A model generated the notes under the pieces. The model saw nothing but the letters and a program-made list of their open reading frames with translations, did no database searches and was not told the DNA's origin. Position numbers and translations under genes: made by a program. Of a stretch of 64,000 nt of DNA, positions 30,267-39,243 are shown piece after piece (the stretch's first letter is position 1; every line of letters begins with the position of its first letter). The stretch lies in the NCBI GenBank assembly GCA_026393975.1, contig JAPKZD010000009.1, forward strand, positions 186,001-250,000. The letters run 5' to 3'. This DNA is from Candidatus Aminicenantota bacterium (lineage in GTDB: Bacteria; Acidobacteriota; Aminicenantia; Aminicenantales; Saccharicenantaceae).

Positions 30267-31184
30267 ATGAACAGAGAAACGCACTGCCTGGACATCCGGG
30301 GGCGGCGTTTTCTTCTCGGTCCTCGCACCTGGATCATGGGCATCATCAACGTCACCCCCGACTCATTCTCCGACGGCGGGCGGTACTTCGACACCGAACG
30401 AGCGGTCGACCGCGGCCTCGAGCTCGCCGCCGACGGCGCGGACATCCTCGACGTCGGCGGGGAGAGCACGCGGCCCGGCTCGCTCCCCGTGCCCGAGGCC
30501 GAGGAGCTCCGGCGGGTCGTCCCCGTTATTGGAGCGCTGAGGAAGCGGACCCCCTGTCTTCTATCCGTCGACACGACGAAAGCGGCCGTCGCCCGCGCCG
30601 CCCTCGACGCCGGGGCCGACATCGTCAACGACACGAGCGCCTTCCGTTTCGACCCGGCCATGCCGGGAGAAGTCGCCCGCTCCGGGGCGGGCGTCATCCT
30701 GATGCACATGCAGGGCACTCCCCTCACCATGCAGAAATCGCCGCGCTACGGCGATCTCCTCGGCGAGGTCCGCGCCTTCCTCGGGGAGAGGATCCGGGTG
30801 GCCGAGGCCGCCGGGATCCCCCGGGAGCGCGTCGTCGTCGACCCGGGCATCGGCTTCGGCAAGACTTTCGAGGACAACCTCGCCCTCCTCCGCCGCCAGG
30901 ATGTCTTCCGCGAGCTCGGCCGGCCGCTCCTCCTGGGCTTCTCGCGGAAAGCGTTCCTCGGCCGGCTCCTCGGCCTCCCCCCGGAGGAGAGGCTGGAGGG
31001 GACGATCGCGGCAGCCGTCCTCTCGGTCGAGCGCGGCGCCCACATCCTGAGGGTCCACGACGTTGGGCCGGTCGTCAGGGCCGTCCGCGCCGCAGAAGCC
31101 ATTCTTGGCTTCAGGGCCGATGCCGCCGCGGCCGCCGAAATGAACGATAACGCCGTCGAGAGGAAGGCGGGCGATGTTCGCTGA
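30267..31184 (+). CDS. folP: dihydropteroate synthase
   Basis: 305 residues; joins p-aminobenzoate to 6-hydroxymethyl-dihydropterin diphosphate in folate synthesis. The two Pfam-defining motifs are present: MGIINVTPDSFSDGG and DILDVGGESTRPG, followed by VNDTSAF, VILMHMQGTP, DPGIGFGKT and LLLGFSRKAFLG. TIM-barrel, cytoplasmic. The C-terminal ~25 residues are a variable extension. Its stop lies inside cdaA (11-base overlap), an arrangement (folP-cdaA-cdaR-glmM) conserved across many bacteria. Confidence 0.95.
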   Translation: MNRETHCLDIRGRRFLLGPRTWIMGIINVTPDSFSDGGRYFDTERAVDRGLELAADGADILDVGGESTRPGSLPVPEAEELRRVVPVIGALRKRTPCLLSVDTTKAAVARAALDAGADIVNDTSAFRFDPAMPGEVARSGAGVILMHMQGTPLTMQKSPRYGDLLGEVRAFLGERIRVAEAAGIPRERVVVDPGIGFGKTFEDNLALLRRQDVFRELGRPLLLGFSRKAFLGRLLGLPPEERLEGTIAAAVLSVERGAHILRVHDVGPVVRAVRAAEAILGFRADAAAAAEMNDNAVERKAGDVR

Positions 31185-31947
31185 CATTTGGACGATCCTC
31201 CGCCAGATCACGGTCCTCGACGTCCTCGACATCCTCCTCATCGCCTTCATGATCTACTACGTCATCCTGCTCATCAAGAACACCAAGGCCTACGAGGCCG
31301 CCGTCGGACTGGCGCTGATCGGCGCCCTCTATTTACTGACGGTGTGGGGGCGCCTCGGCGTCTCCAACCGGATCATCCGGTCCTTCATCAACTACGTCAT
31401 CATCGCCATCATCGTCCTTTTCCAGGGCGAGATCCGGAGGTTCCTGACCGAGATCGGTTCGCGGACGTTCCACAAGCCCTTCGTCCTCCGGTCCTTCCAG
31501 GAGAAGATCGAGGACCTCTTCCAGGCCATCGACTTCCTCTCCCAGAAGAAGATCGGCGCCCTGATCGCCATCGAGAAGGAGATCTCCCTCTCGACCTACG
31601 CCGACCGCGGCGTCGAGGTCGATGCCCTCCTCTCCAAGGACCTCCTCGTTTCGATCTTCTTCCCCCATTCTCCCCTCCACGACGGGGCCGTCATCATCAA
31701 GGGCGACAACATCGTCGCGGCGGGATGCCTCCTGCCCCTGCCGGCCGCCCATCGGCTGAAAAACCCGCTCAAGACGAGGACGCGGCACCTGGCGGCCATC
31801 GGGCTATCGGAGGAGACGGACGCGGCGGTCATCGTCATCTCCGAGGAGACGGGGACGGTTTCCCTGGCCATCAAAGGCCGGCTCGAAAAATACGACGACA
31901 AGGACGCCATGGAAAAACGCCTGCTCGGCTACCTGAGGGACAGATGA
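31174..31947 (+). CDS. cdaA: diadenylate cyclase CdaA (c-di-AMP synthase) with RHL variant motif
   Basis: 257 residues: three N-terminal membrane helices (LDILLIAFMIYYVILLI; AAVGLALIGALYLLTVWG; FINYVIIAIIVLF), then the DAC domain. The DGA motif is at residues 170-172 (HSPLHDGAVII). The second catalytic motif, normally RHR, reads TRHLAAIG at residues 203-210, with Leu206 replacing the last Arg. The gene overlaps folP by 11 bases and its regulator cdaR by 4. Expected role: make c-di-AMP for osmotic and cell-wall control; the substitution makes activity worth testing. Confidence 0.92.
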   Translation: MFADIWTILRQITVLDVLDILLIAFMIYYVILLIKNTKAYEAAVGLALIGALYLLTVWGRLGVSNRIIRSFINYVIIAIIVLFQGEIRRFLTEIGSRTFHKPFVLRSFQEKIEDLFQAIDFLSQKKIGALIAIEKEISLSTYADRGVEVDALLSKDLLVSIFFPHSPLHDGAVIIKGDNIVAAGCLLPLPAAHRLKNPLKTRTRHLAAIGLSEETDAAVIVISEETGTVSLAIKGRLEKYDDKDAMEKRLLGYLRDR

Positions 31948-32645
31948 TACGGCACCCCAAGCGATGGCTCCTCAAGGACTGGAAGCTGAAACTCGTCTCG
32001 CTCGTCCTGGCCCTCGGCCTCTGGCTCATCCTCGTCCCGGCCGAGAAAATGTACTCCGAGAAATCCCTGACCATCCCCCTCGAAACGCGGAACATCCCGG
32101 CGGGGCTGGAGGTCGTCGAGAAACTGACAGCGACGATCGACGTCACGCTCCGGGCACCCAACCGGCTCCTCCACGAGATCGGACCGTCGGGCCTCGTGGC
32201 CAGGATCGACCTCGAACGGGCCACGGTCCTGCAGCAGGAATACCCCCTCAACAACTCCATGATCGCCGTTCCCCCCGGCGCCGAAGTCGTGAAGATCACG
32301 CCGAACAAGGTCACGATCAAGCTGGAGAGGACGGCCGAGGCGACCCTCGACCTCCATCCCACGATCCGCGGGAAAGCGGCCCCGGGTTTCCGGATCGCCC
32401 GGACCGAGATCGAGCCATCGAGCGTCCGCGTGGGCGGACCGGAAAGCCGGGTCCAGAGCAAGGAGGCGGCGACGACGGCGCCTGTCGACGTGTCGGGCCT
32501 GGCCGAGTCCACCGTCTTCGAAGCGGACATCATCCTCCCCCGGCCGGAACTCCGCCTCGTCTCGCCGCAGACGAGCGCCCGGGTCACGGTCCACATCGAA
32601 CAGGACAAGAGCGCGGCGAAAACGCCTCCCGCCAAAAAAAAATAG
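31944..32645 (+). CDS. cdaR: YbbR-domain protein, CdaA regulator
   Basis: 233 residues: one N-terminal membrane helix (KLKLVSLVLALGLWLILVPA), then two YbbR-type domains facing the exterior (EKSLTIPLETRNIPAGLEVV...; TLDLHPTIRGKAAPGFRIARTEIEPSSVRVGGPES). YbbR/CdaR proteins bind and tune CdaA. The ATG overlaps cdaA's TGA; it ends in a Lys-rich tail and its TAG overlaps the GTG of glmM, so all four genes are translationally coupled. Confidence 0.9.
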   Translation: MIRHPKRWLLKDWKLKLVSLVLALGLWLILVPAEKMYSEKSLTIPLETRNIPAGLEVVEKLTATIDVTLRAPNRLLHEIGPSGLVARIDLERATVLQQEYPLNNSMIAVPPGAEVVKITPNKVTIKLERTAEATLDLHPTIRGKAAPGFRIARTEIEPSSVRVGGPESRVQSKEAATTAPVDVSGLAESTVFEADIILPRPELRLVSPQTSARVTVHIEQDKSAAKTPPAKKK

Positions 32646-33991
32646 TGAAGAAAAAACTCTTCGGAACCGACGGAATACGGGCGGTCGCCGGCGCTTTTCC
32701 GCTCGACCCGCCGACCATTTCTCGGCTCGGGCAGGCCCTCGTCGGCCTCCTCGAGAGGAAAAACCTCGGGACGAAGGTCCTCATCGGCCGGGACACCCGG
32801 GAATCCGGGCCCTGGATGGAACGGGCCCTGGCCCGCGGCGTGCGCGCTGCCGGGGGCGAAACCGTGTCCGCCGGCGTCATCCCGACGTCGGCCGTCTCCT
32901 ACCTGACAAAAACGCACGGATTTTCAGCCGGAGCGGTCATCTCGGCCTCCCACAATCCGTTCCGCGACAACGGGATCAAGGTCTTCTCGCCGCTCGGCAT
33001 CAAGATCCCCGACGCCTGGGAGCTCGAGCTCGAGGCCGACGTTTTGGGGGGCCGCGGGCGGCTGCCGGGCCATGACCTGGACGTCGCCGTCGACCCCGAT
33101 CTGGCCGGCGACTACGCGGATTACCTGGTGAGCCGGGTCCGCCTGACGGGATCGCCGTCCGGACTCAAGGTCGCCGTCGATTGCGCCAACGGGGCGAGCT
33201 CCGCGCTGGCGCCCCGCATCCTCCGCGGGCTCGGCTTAGAGGTCGAGGCGCTCCACGCGGCACCGGACGGCACGAACATCAACCTCGATTGCGGGTCGCT
33301 CCATCCCGAACGCCTGGCTGCGCGGGTCAGAGAGACGGGTGCGGCGCTGGGCGTCGCCTACGACGGAGACGCCGATCGCGCCCTGTGGGTGGACGCGAGC
33401 GGCCGCCTCCTTAACGGTGACCACACGCTGTTCGTCCAGGCCCTGCACATGAAGGAGACCGGCCGGCTCCTGACGAGCGACGTCGTGGCCACGACCATGA
33501 GCAACATGGGCCTCGAGGCGGCCTTGGAAAAAGCCGGCCTCGGGCTCGTCCGGACCAGAGTCGGCGACAAGTACGTCCACGAAGAGATGGTCACGCGGGG
33601 GGCAAACCTGGGCGGCGAACAGTCGGGCCACACGATCTTCCTCGACGATTTCCCGACCGGCGACGGCCTCCTGACCTCTCTGCGGATGCTCGAGGTCATG
33701 GTCGAGCGGGACAAAACGCTCGCTTCGCTCGTCGAGGACATGACCGAGTTCCCGCAGACGCTGGTCAACGTCCGGGTCACGCGGAAACCGGACTTCGCGG
33801 AATTCCCGGAGATCACGGCGGCCGTGGAAGAGACGCGGGCCCGCCTCGGCCGGGAAGGGCGCCTGGATCTGCGCTATTCGGGAACGGAGCCCCTGGCCCG
33901 GGTCATGGTCGAAGCGCGCGACCGGGACCTCGTCGAATCCTGCGCAAAAAGGGTCGCCGACGCCGTTCGCAAACACCTTGGGGAGAAATGA
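32645..33991 (+). CDS. glmM: phosphoglucosamine mutase
   Basis: 448-residue alpha-D-phosphohexomutase that converts glucosamine 6-phosphate to glucosamine 1-phosphate for UDP-GlcNAc. Seen: LFGTDGIRAVAG, the phosphoserine loop AVISASHNPFRDNGIK, metal loop YDGDADRALWVD, sugar-binding GGEQSGHTIF and phosphate-binding RYSGTEPLARVM. GTG start at 32645 overlaps the cdaR stop (GTGA-type TAGTG). In other bacteria GlmM binds CdaA and modulates it, so the gene order is meaningful. Confidence 0.95.
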   Translation: MKKKLFGTDGIRAVAGAFPLDPPTISRLGQALVGLLERKNLGTKVLIGRDTRESGPWMERALARGVRAAGGETVSAGVIPTSAVSYLTKTHGFSAGAVISASHNPFRDNGIKVFSPLGIKIPDAWELELEADVLGGRGRLPGHDLDVAVDPDLAGDYADYLVSRVRLTGSPSGLKVAVDCANGASSALAPRILRGLGLEVEALHAAPDGTNINLDCGSLHPERLAARVRETGAALGVAYDGDADRALWVDASGRLLNGDHTLFVQALHMKETGRLLTSDVVATTMSNMGLEAALEKAGLGLVRTRVGDKYVHEEMVTRGANLGGEQSGHTIFLDDFPTGDGLLTSLRMLEVMVERDKTLASLVEDMTEFPQTLVNVRVTRKPDFAEFPEITAAVEETRARLGREGRLDLRYSGTEPLARVMVEARDRDLVESCAKRVADAVRKHLGEK

Positions 33992-33992
33992 C

Positions 33993-34700
33993 ATGAGACT
34001 CGCCGTCAACATCGACCACTTCGCGACGCTCCGGGAGGCCCGAAAAGCGACGGAGCCGGAGCCCGTCCTCGTCGCCCTGCTCGCCGAGCAGGCGGGCGCC
34101 CACGGCATCGTCTGTCACATCCGCACCGACAGGCGGCACATCAAGGAACGCGACTTGCGCCTCCTCCGGGACGCCGTCAAGACCAAGCTCAACGTGGAAA
34201 TGGCCGCGACGGAAGAGATGAAGAAGATCGCCCTCGAGATCGGGCCCGACGTCGTTTCGCTCGTCCCCGAGCGCCCCGAGGAGCTGACGACCGAGGGCGG
34301 GCTGAAAGTCGCGGCGAACAGGAAGGTTCTTGGCCCCCACATCAAGGCCCTGGGGAAGGCGGGCATCCGGACGAGCATTTTCATCGACACGAACCTCGAC
34401 GAGATCGCGGCGGCGCGGGAGCTCGGCGTCGACCTCATCGAAGTCAACACCGGGAAGTACGCCGATTTCAAGGAAGGGCGGGCCCGGGAGAAAGCGCTCG
34501 AGGCCGTCCGGAAGGCGGCCGAGTTCGGGCATAAGATCGGGCTCGAGGTCCACGGCGGGCACGGCCTCGATTACAGGAACGTCGGCCCCATCGTGGCCAT
34601 CCCGGAGATCAGCGAACTCAGCATCGGCTTTTCCATCGTCGCCCGGGCGGCCGTCGTCGGCATCGAGCGCGCGGTTTGGGAGATGCTCGACCTGCTCTGA
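33993..34700 (+). CDS. pdxJ: pyridoxine 5'-phosphate synthase
   Basis: 235-residue TIM-barrel enzyme that closes the pyridoxine ring from 1-deoxyxylulose 5-phosphate and 3-amino-2-oxopropyl phosphate in vitamin B6 synthesis. Motifs: LAVNIDHFATLREAR, GIVCHIRTDRRHI, NVEMAATEEM, SLVPERPEELTTEGGLKV, IELNTGxYA as IEVNTGKYADF, and EVHGGHGLDYRNVG. GGGGAGAA lies 5 bases before ATG 33993; one base separates it from glmM. Confidence 0.95.
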   Translation: MRLAVNIDHFATLREARKATEPEPVLVALLAEQAGAHGIVCHIRTDRRHIKERDLRLLRDAVKTKLNVEMAATEEMKKIALEIGPDVVSLVPERPEELTTEGGLKVAANRKVLGPHIKALGKAGIRTSIFIDTNLDEIAAARELGVDLIEVNTGKYADFKEGRAREKALEAVRKAAEFGHKIGLEVHGGHGLDYRNVGPIVAIPEISELSIGFSIVARAAVVGIERAVWEMLDLL

Positions 34701-34737
34701 CCGGGGATTGTCCCTCTTTTTGAATATGAGGCTGGTC

Positions 34738-35964
34738 ATGGACATACGCGTCAATATCGATCGTTTAAAACAGGACCTCGAGGAGCTCGGCCGGATCGGG
34801 AGGGACGAGCACGGCGGCGTCAGCCGACCCTCGTTCAGCCCGGCCGACTTCGAAGCCCGGGCCTGGCTCAAGAAAAAGATCGAAGAGGCAGGCCTCTGCT
34901 ATCGCCAGGACGGCGCCGGCAACCAGTTCGGCCGGGTCGAGTGCCAGGGCAAGACCGTCATGGCCGGCTCCCACATCGACACCGTGCCGAACGGCGGCAT
35001 GTTCGACGGCACTGTCGGCGTCGTCGCGGCGCTCGAAGCCGTGCGCCGGATCATGGAGGAAAAGATCCCGGTGACGAAGGCCCTCGAAGTCGCCTCCTTC
35101 ACGGACGAAGAGGGAAACCTCGTCGGCGATTTCCTTGGCAGCCGGGCCTTCATGGGCCTTCTCGACGAAAGTGAAATCCGGAACGGCCGGACGTCTTTCG
35201 GCATGTCTTTCCACGACGTCCTGAAGAGAACGGAGTTCACGGCCGACGGCATCCTGGCCGCGCACAAGGAGAGGCCCGAGCTCGAGGCCTACATCGAGCT
35301 TCATATCGAACAGGGCCCGGTCCTCGAGGACGAAGGCGTGTCTGTCGGCATCGTCGAAAGGATCGCGGGGAAACACTACCGACAGTGCGCCTTCATCGGA
35401 GAGTCCGGACACGCCGGGACGACGCCCCTCGAGCTCAGGCGGGACGCCTTCCTGGGGCTGGCCGATTTCGCCCTCAAGGCGACACAACACGTGGCCGTGA
35501 AGCACTACGGCAGCATGCTGACCATCGGCAAGGCCGCCCTCCATCCCGGTTCCTTCAGCGTCATCCCCGGCCGGGCCGACTTCACCCTGGAGTTCCGCAG
35601 CGCCTCGCTCGAGGCCCTGGCCGCGATCGAAAAAGAGGTCTTCGCCCTGGCCGAAGACATCGCTTCGACGCGGGGCTTGACCTTCGCCTCCCGTATCGTC
35701 GACAAGACGACGCCGGTGACGATCGCCCCCCGGATGTTGAACCTGATAGAAGAAGAGTGCCGGACGCTCGGCTATCCTTCGATGCGCCTCGCGAGCGGGG
35801 CCGGCCACGACGCCCAGATCCTCGCCGGCGCCTGCGACGCGGGCCTGATCTTCATTCCCTCGCCCGACGGCGTCAGCCACTCCCCGGCCGAAGCGGTCGA
35901 CTGGGGCGACCTGGAGAAAGGCGCGAACCTCCTCCTCCGGACACTCGTCCGCCTCGCCTCCTAG
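34738..35964 (+). CDS. M20-family hydantoinase/carbamoylase-type amidase
   Basis: 408 residues; family members hydrolyse N-carbamoyl amino acids, allantoate or ureido compounds. Seen: VMAGSHIDTVPNGGMFDGTVGVVAALE (metal-ligand His and bridging Asp), SFTDEEGN (catalytic Glu pair), ELHIEQGPVLED, and GAGHDAQILAGACDAGLIFIPSPDGVSHSPAE with the late His. I take ATG 34738 (TGAGG 7 bases upstream) over the ATG at 34726. It follows pdxJ by 37 bases and ends in a 4-base convergent overlap with the diheme gene. Substrate is unresolved. Confidence 0.88.
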   Translation: MDIRVNIDRLKQDLEELGRIGRDEHGGVSRPSFSPADFEARAWLKKKIEEAGLCYRQDGAGNQFGRVECQGKTVMAGSHIDTVPNGGMFDGTVGVVAALEAVRRIMEEKIPVTKALEVASFTDEEGNLVGDFLGSRAFMGLLDESEIRNGRTSFGMSFHDVLKRTEFTADGILAAHKERPELEAYIELHIEQGPVLEDEGVSVGIVERIAGKHYRQCAFIGESGHAGTTPLELRRDAFLGLADFALKATQHVAVKHYGSMLTIGKAALHPGSFSVIPGRADFTLEFRSASLEALAAIEKEVFALAEDIASTRGLTFASRIVDKTTPVTIAPRMLNLIEEECRTLGYPSMRLASGAGHDAQILAGACDAGLIFIPSPDGVSHSPAEAVDWGDLEKGANLLLRTLVRLAS

Positions 35965-37163
35965 CGGATGCCGCGGCCGAAGATCACGATCTTTTTCTCC
36001 CCGATGAGCGGCCAGCCGTTCTTCCAGTCGTATTCTTCGTATCCCTCGGGCATGGGATTGATCCGGATGACGCAGACACCGCGGACGCAAGCCCCGGCGT
36101 TGTGGTCGATACCGGGGACGTAGTCCCAGCCGTCCCCGAACGTGCTTGACTTCTGCGACCGGTCGGGCCGCCCCGGTTTCGTCCGGTCTCCCATGAGGTC
36201 GCGCTGGGGTTTCACTAACCGGAAAGGGCCCTCGCCCGTGAGCCGGCCCGTCCCCTTTTCATAGGAGGAGGGATCGAGCGGCCGGCCGTCCCGCTCGTAG
36301 GCGAGGAGGAGCCAGGGTGCCGTCGGGATCGTCGTCCCATCCTTGACCCCGGACGGCAGATTCCCGGGATACTTGACGAAGGCCCGGTCGGAGCCGTCGA
36401 AAGCCCGGGGCCCCGCGTAGAAAACGCCCTTGGGGAAAGGCCTGTCGATGTCCTCGAGGCTGTAGTCGACGCTGTAGCCGTCGGGAGCGAAAACGGTGAT
36501 GCCCGCGGCCCCCGTCAAGAAAACCTTCGCCGAGGCGAGCAGATCGATGATCCTGACGCCCTTGTAGACGACGTAATCGTCCGTGGGTTCCTTGGTCGTG
36601 TTCATCAGCATGAGCTGGGACTGGACGGGGAGCTTCCGGATCTCGTCCCAGCCGAGGGCGATCGTCGGGGCCTGCGGCAGCCCCGGCCGGCTGGCCGGGT
36701 CGCCGGGATTCCGGAGGTCGGCGATCTCGGCGCCGTTCCGGTGCCCGTCGCCGTCGGAATCGAGCCCGGCGACGGCCGCGAACGCGTCGAATGTCCGGCC
36801 GGCTTTCTTGTAATCGAGCCCGTAAGCGTTGAGCGTATCCGTCGTCGTCTTCGGCACGCCGGTCGCGTATCTCGGATTCGGGTAGACCAGGAGATGGCAG
36901 TAGCCGCAAGGGCTGTACTCCCGCTCCGTGTCCGTCTCCCGGACCCCGCCCCGGTGGCAGGTCTGGCAGTCGTCCAGGCGCGTCCCGGCCGCGGCCGGAT
37001 ACTGCCGGACGAAGCCCTTCATGTCGGCGTCCGTTCCGTGGCCGACGTAGGCCCGCGAGGATACGGCCTCCTGCCCGGTCCCGGCGACAGCGAGCCAGCC
37101 CGCAAAGCCCAAGCCGAGAATTACGATCAAGAACAGGCCGATTTTGCGTCCATGGTCATTCAT
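35961..37163 (-). CDS. GEGP-motif diheme protein (periplasmic cytochrome-like)
   Basis: 400 residues with an N-terminal signal anchor (KIGLFLIVILGLGFAGWLAV). Two haem-binding CxxCH motifs (DCQTCHRG, PCGYCHLL) lie near residues 65-90; an EF-hand-like GLDSDGDGHRNGAE follows. Residues ~190-340 (ITVFAPDGYSVDYSLEDI; PTAPWLLLAYERDGRPLD...TGEGPFRLVKPQ) recall the sulfite-oxidase-type molybdopterin-binding fold but without a clear cofactor Cys. This matches the GEGP motif-containing diheme proteins of Geobacter relatives. Likely periplasmic electron transfer. GGGAG lies 7 bases before ATG 37163. Confidence 0.78.
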   Translation of the reverse strand: MNDHGRKIGLFLIVILGLGFAGWLAVAGTGQEAVSSRAYVGHGTDADMKGFVRQYPAAAGTRLDDCQTCHRGGVRETDTEREYSPCGYCHLLVYPNPRYATGVPKTTTDTLNAYGLDYKKAGRTFDAFAAVAGLDSDGDGHRNGAEIADLRNPGDPASRPGLPQAPTIALGWDEIRKLPVQSQLMLMNTTKEPTDDYVVYKGVRIIDLLASAKVFLTGAAGITVFAPDGYSVDYSLEDIDRPFPKGVFYAGPRAFDGSDRAFVKYPGNLPSGVKDGTTIPTAPWLLLAYERDGRPLDPSSYEKGTGRLTGEGPFRLVKPQRDLMGDRTKPGRPDRSQKSSTFGDGWDYVPGIDHNAGACVRGVCVIRINPMPEGYEEYDWKNGWPLIGEKKIVIFGRGIR

Positions 37164-37218
37164 GCGTCTCTCCCGAGTCACGCATCATAATTAAATCCGC
37201 GGTCGGTCGCAAGGCCTC

Positions 37219-37309
37219 AGAAGGGGTCAAACCTTAATTCGTATACTTCCTATCAGAGTAGACGGGGCCCTGAAAGAAAAAGTATAGGAATTAAGGTTTG
37301 ACCCCTTCT
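37219..37309. repeat. long inverted repeat, 30-bp arms
   Basis: Arms 37219-37248 and 37280-37309 are complementary except one base; each contains GGGGTCAAACCTTAATTC or its complement, and the loop is 31 bases. It lies between two divergent genes, so it is not a terminator. It is unrelated in sequence to palindromes R1-R9. The arm core is AT-rich in an otherwise GC-rich region. Confidence 0.9.
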
Positions 37310-37385
37310 TTCCCTTCTTGCCCTTTTTGCCAGCCGCGAGTTTGATGCCGAGGAACTGTATGATAGAATCTTCCTGAGGCCGAAG

Positions 37386-38228
37386 ATGTCGCAAACCTGG
37401 TCCCATCGTCCGTTGGTTTTAGCCGTTTTGGCTGTATTCCTGGCGGCCCCCATTTTTTCGGAAGTCCTGACCGTCGGAAGCCACAGGGCTCCGGGGCCCG
37501 TCAAGATCGACGGACGGGGCGACGACTGGCCTCCCGCGAACCCGGTCCTGGAGACGAAAGCCGGGGCGGAGCTCCGTTTCCAGAACGACGGCCGAAATCT
37601 CTATATTCTCCTCGTCCTGAAAAAAATCGAAGCCCTGAAATCGGCCGAAGCCACGGGAATGACGATCTTTCACCGTCCCGGGAGAGGGAAAAAACCGGGA
37701 AGCGGCGTCCTCTTCCTGGCCAAGGACATGCCGGCCGAAGATATCATCCGGTGGCGCGAAAGCCAGGGCGCTCTCCTGACGGACGGGGAAAAGGCGGAGA
37801 TCAGGAAATCCGCCCGGCAGCCTCTCTTCCTGGCCTTCGCCGTCGGCGCGAAGGGAAGCATGTACGGGCCCCTCGTCCGGCGTCAGGCGGAGACCGACCC
37901 CCCGGATTTTGTCGTCTCCAGGGGAGCGGGCGAAGCGACCTACGAATTCCGGATCCCGCTCGCGTCACCGGATTCCGTCCCGGGCGGGATCGGCGCGGAG
38001 CCAGGACAGACCATCCGGATTTCCTTCGATTGGGGCGGCACTGTTAGAGGAAGCCTCTCCAGCAAGGGCAGCCGGGAAGCCCCGAGCTCCGAGAGCGGCT
38101 ACATGTCCGGTACCGGAAGGACATGGGGACAGGAATTCCTGGACACCTTCGACTCCATGTCGCGCCCGTCTATCGGCACGGGAAAATACTCCTTCGCCGT
38201 GGACGTGAAGCTGGCGGACATCAAATAG
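37386..38228 (+). CDS. secreted CBM9-like (DOMON-type) protein
   Basis: 280 residues: signal peptide (LVLAVLAVFLAAPIFSE) and one carbohydrate-binding family 9-like beta-sandwich (PVKIDGRGDDWPPANPV, LRFQNDGRNLYILLVL, YEFRIPLASPD, IRISFDWGG). Such domains bind sugars or, in DOMON relatives, haem. A TAGAAT element with TG extension (37364-37369) and TGAGG serve as promoter and ribosome site. The dihydrouridine synthase ATG follows its stop directly. Exact ligand unknown. Confidence 0.72.
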   Translation: MSQTWSHRPLVLAVLAVFLAAPIFSEVLTVGSHRAPGPVKIDGRGDDWPPANPVLETKAGAELRFQNDGRNLYILLVLKKIEALKSAEATGMTIFHRPGRGKKPGSGVLFLAKDMPAEDIIRWRESQGALLTDGEKAEIRKSARQPLFLAFAVGAKGSMYGPLVRRQAETDPPDFVVSRGAGEATYEFRIPLASPDSVPGGIGAEPGQTIRISFDWGGTVRGSLSSKGSREAPSSESGYMSGTGRTWGQEFLDTFDSMSRPSIGTGKYSFAVDVKLADIK

Positions 38229-39206
38229 ATGCCGCTCCGGATCGGCGCAATCCCCATCGATTTCCCGGTCGGCCTCGGGGCCCTGGCCGGATACAGCGAC
38301 CTCCCCTACCGTCTCATCTGCCGCTCGCTAGGCGTCCCCTACTGCGTCACCGAAGCCATGCTCGACCGCCAAGTGCTCCTCGAAGGGAAGCTTCGCAAGC
38401 GGCTTATCCGGATCGACCCGGCCGACCACCCCGTGGCCGGTCAGATCATGGGCACCGAGCCGGACGTCATGGCCGAAGCGGCACGGTCCCTCGACGGGAT
38501 GGGCTTCGATATCATCGACCTCAATTTCGCCTGCCCCGTGAGGAAAGTCGTTTCCCACAAGCGCGGCGGCGCCTTGATGAACGACCCCGACCGGGCACTG
38601 GCCATCGTCCGGGCCGTCGTCGAGGCCGTCCCGGGCCGGCCGGTGACGGTCAAGCTGAGACGGTCGTTCCAGAACGCGGATAAAACCCACGAAGTCTTTT
38701 GGACAATCGCCCGCGGCGCCTTCGAGGCGGGCGTCGCGGCGATCGCCGTCCACGCCCGGAGCGTCGAGCAGAAGTACACCGGCCGGGCCGACTGGGGTTT
38801 CCTCGCCGCTCTCAAACGCGAGTTCCCGGACCGGACGATCCTCGGCTCGGGCGACGTCATGTCCCCCGCCGACGCTCTGCGAATGCTCGACGAGACGGGC
38901 GTCGACGGCGTCCTGGCGGCGCGCGGGGCCATCGGCAACCCCTGGTTCTTCGAACAGGCCCGCGACCTCGCCGCCGGACGGCCGCCCCGCAAGCCGGGTC
39001 TCGACGAACAGAGAGAAGTGATCTACCGCCATTTCCGCCTGGCTTGCGAAGCCTACGGCCCGCAACGCGGCCTCAAGATCCTCCGCCATTTCAGCCTCCA
39101 GTACGCCAAGATGCATCCGCGCCGGACCGACCTCCGGAACGCGCTCATCGCCGTCCGAACCGAGGACGAGTGGCGCGCCGTCATCGATTCTTTCTACACC
39201 GTCTGA
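38229..39206 (+). CDS. dus: tRNA-dihydrouridine synthase
   Basis: 325-residue FMN enzyme that reduces uridine in tRNA D-loops. Motifs: LGALAGYSDLPYRLICRSLG, TEAML, QIMGTEPDVMAEAAR, DLNFACPVRKVV with the catalytic Cys, VKLRRSF, IAVHARSVEQKYTGRADW, GSGDV and ARGAIGNPWFF. The DusB-type length fits. It starts immediately at the stop of the CBM9-like gene. The paralogue class (DusA/B/C) is not clear. Confidence 0.93.
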   Translation: MPLRIGAIPIDFPVGLGALAGYSDLPYRLICRSLGVPYCVTEAMLDRQVLLEGKLRKRLIRIDPADHPVAGQIMGTEPDVMAEAARSLDGMGFDIIDLNFACPVRKVVSHKRGGALMNDPDRALAIVRAVVEAVPGRPVTVKLRRSFQNADKTHEVFWTIARGAFEAGVAAIAVHARSVEQKYTGRADWGFLAALKREFPDRTILGSGDVMSPADALRMLDETGVDGVLAARGAIGNPWFFEQARDLAAGRPPRKPGLDEQREVIYRHFRLACEAYGPQRGLKILRHFSLQYAKMHPRRTDLRNALIAVRTEDEWRAVIDSFYTV

Positions 39207-39243
39207 GGCTTTACAGACCGCGCCCGATGTGCTATCTAAGACG

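Noticed and set aside
38098-38131. ATGTCC...GGACAT sequence in the CBM9-like gene as another palindrome copy
   Set aside because: Arms do not match GGGGACATGTACC or its complement beyond a few bases; probably chance.
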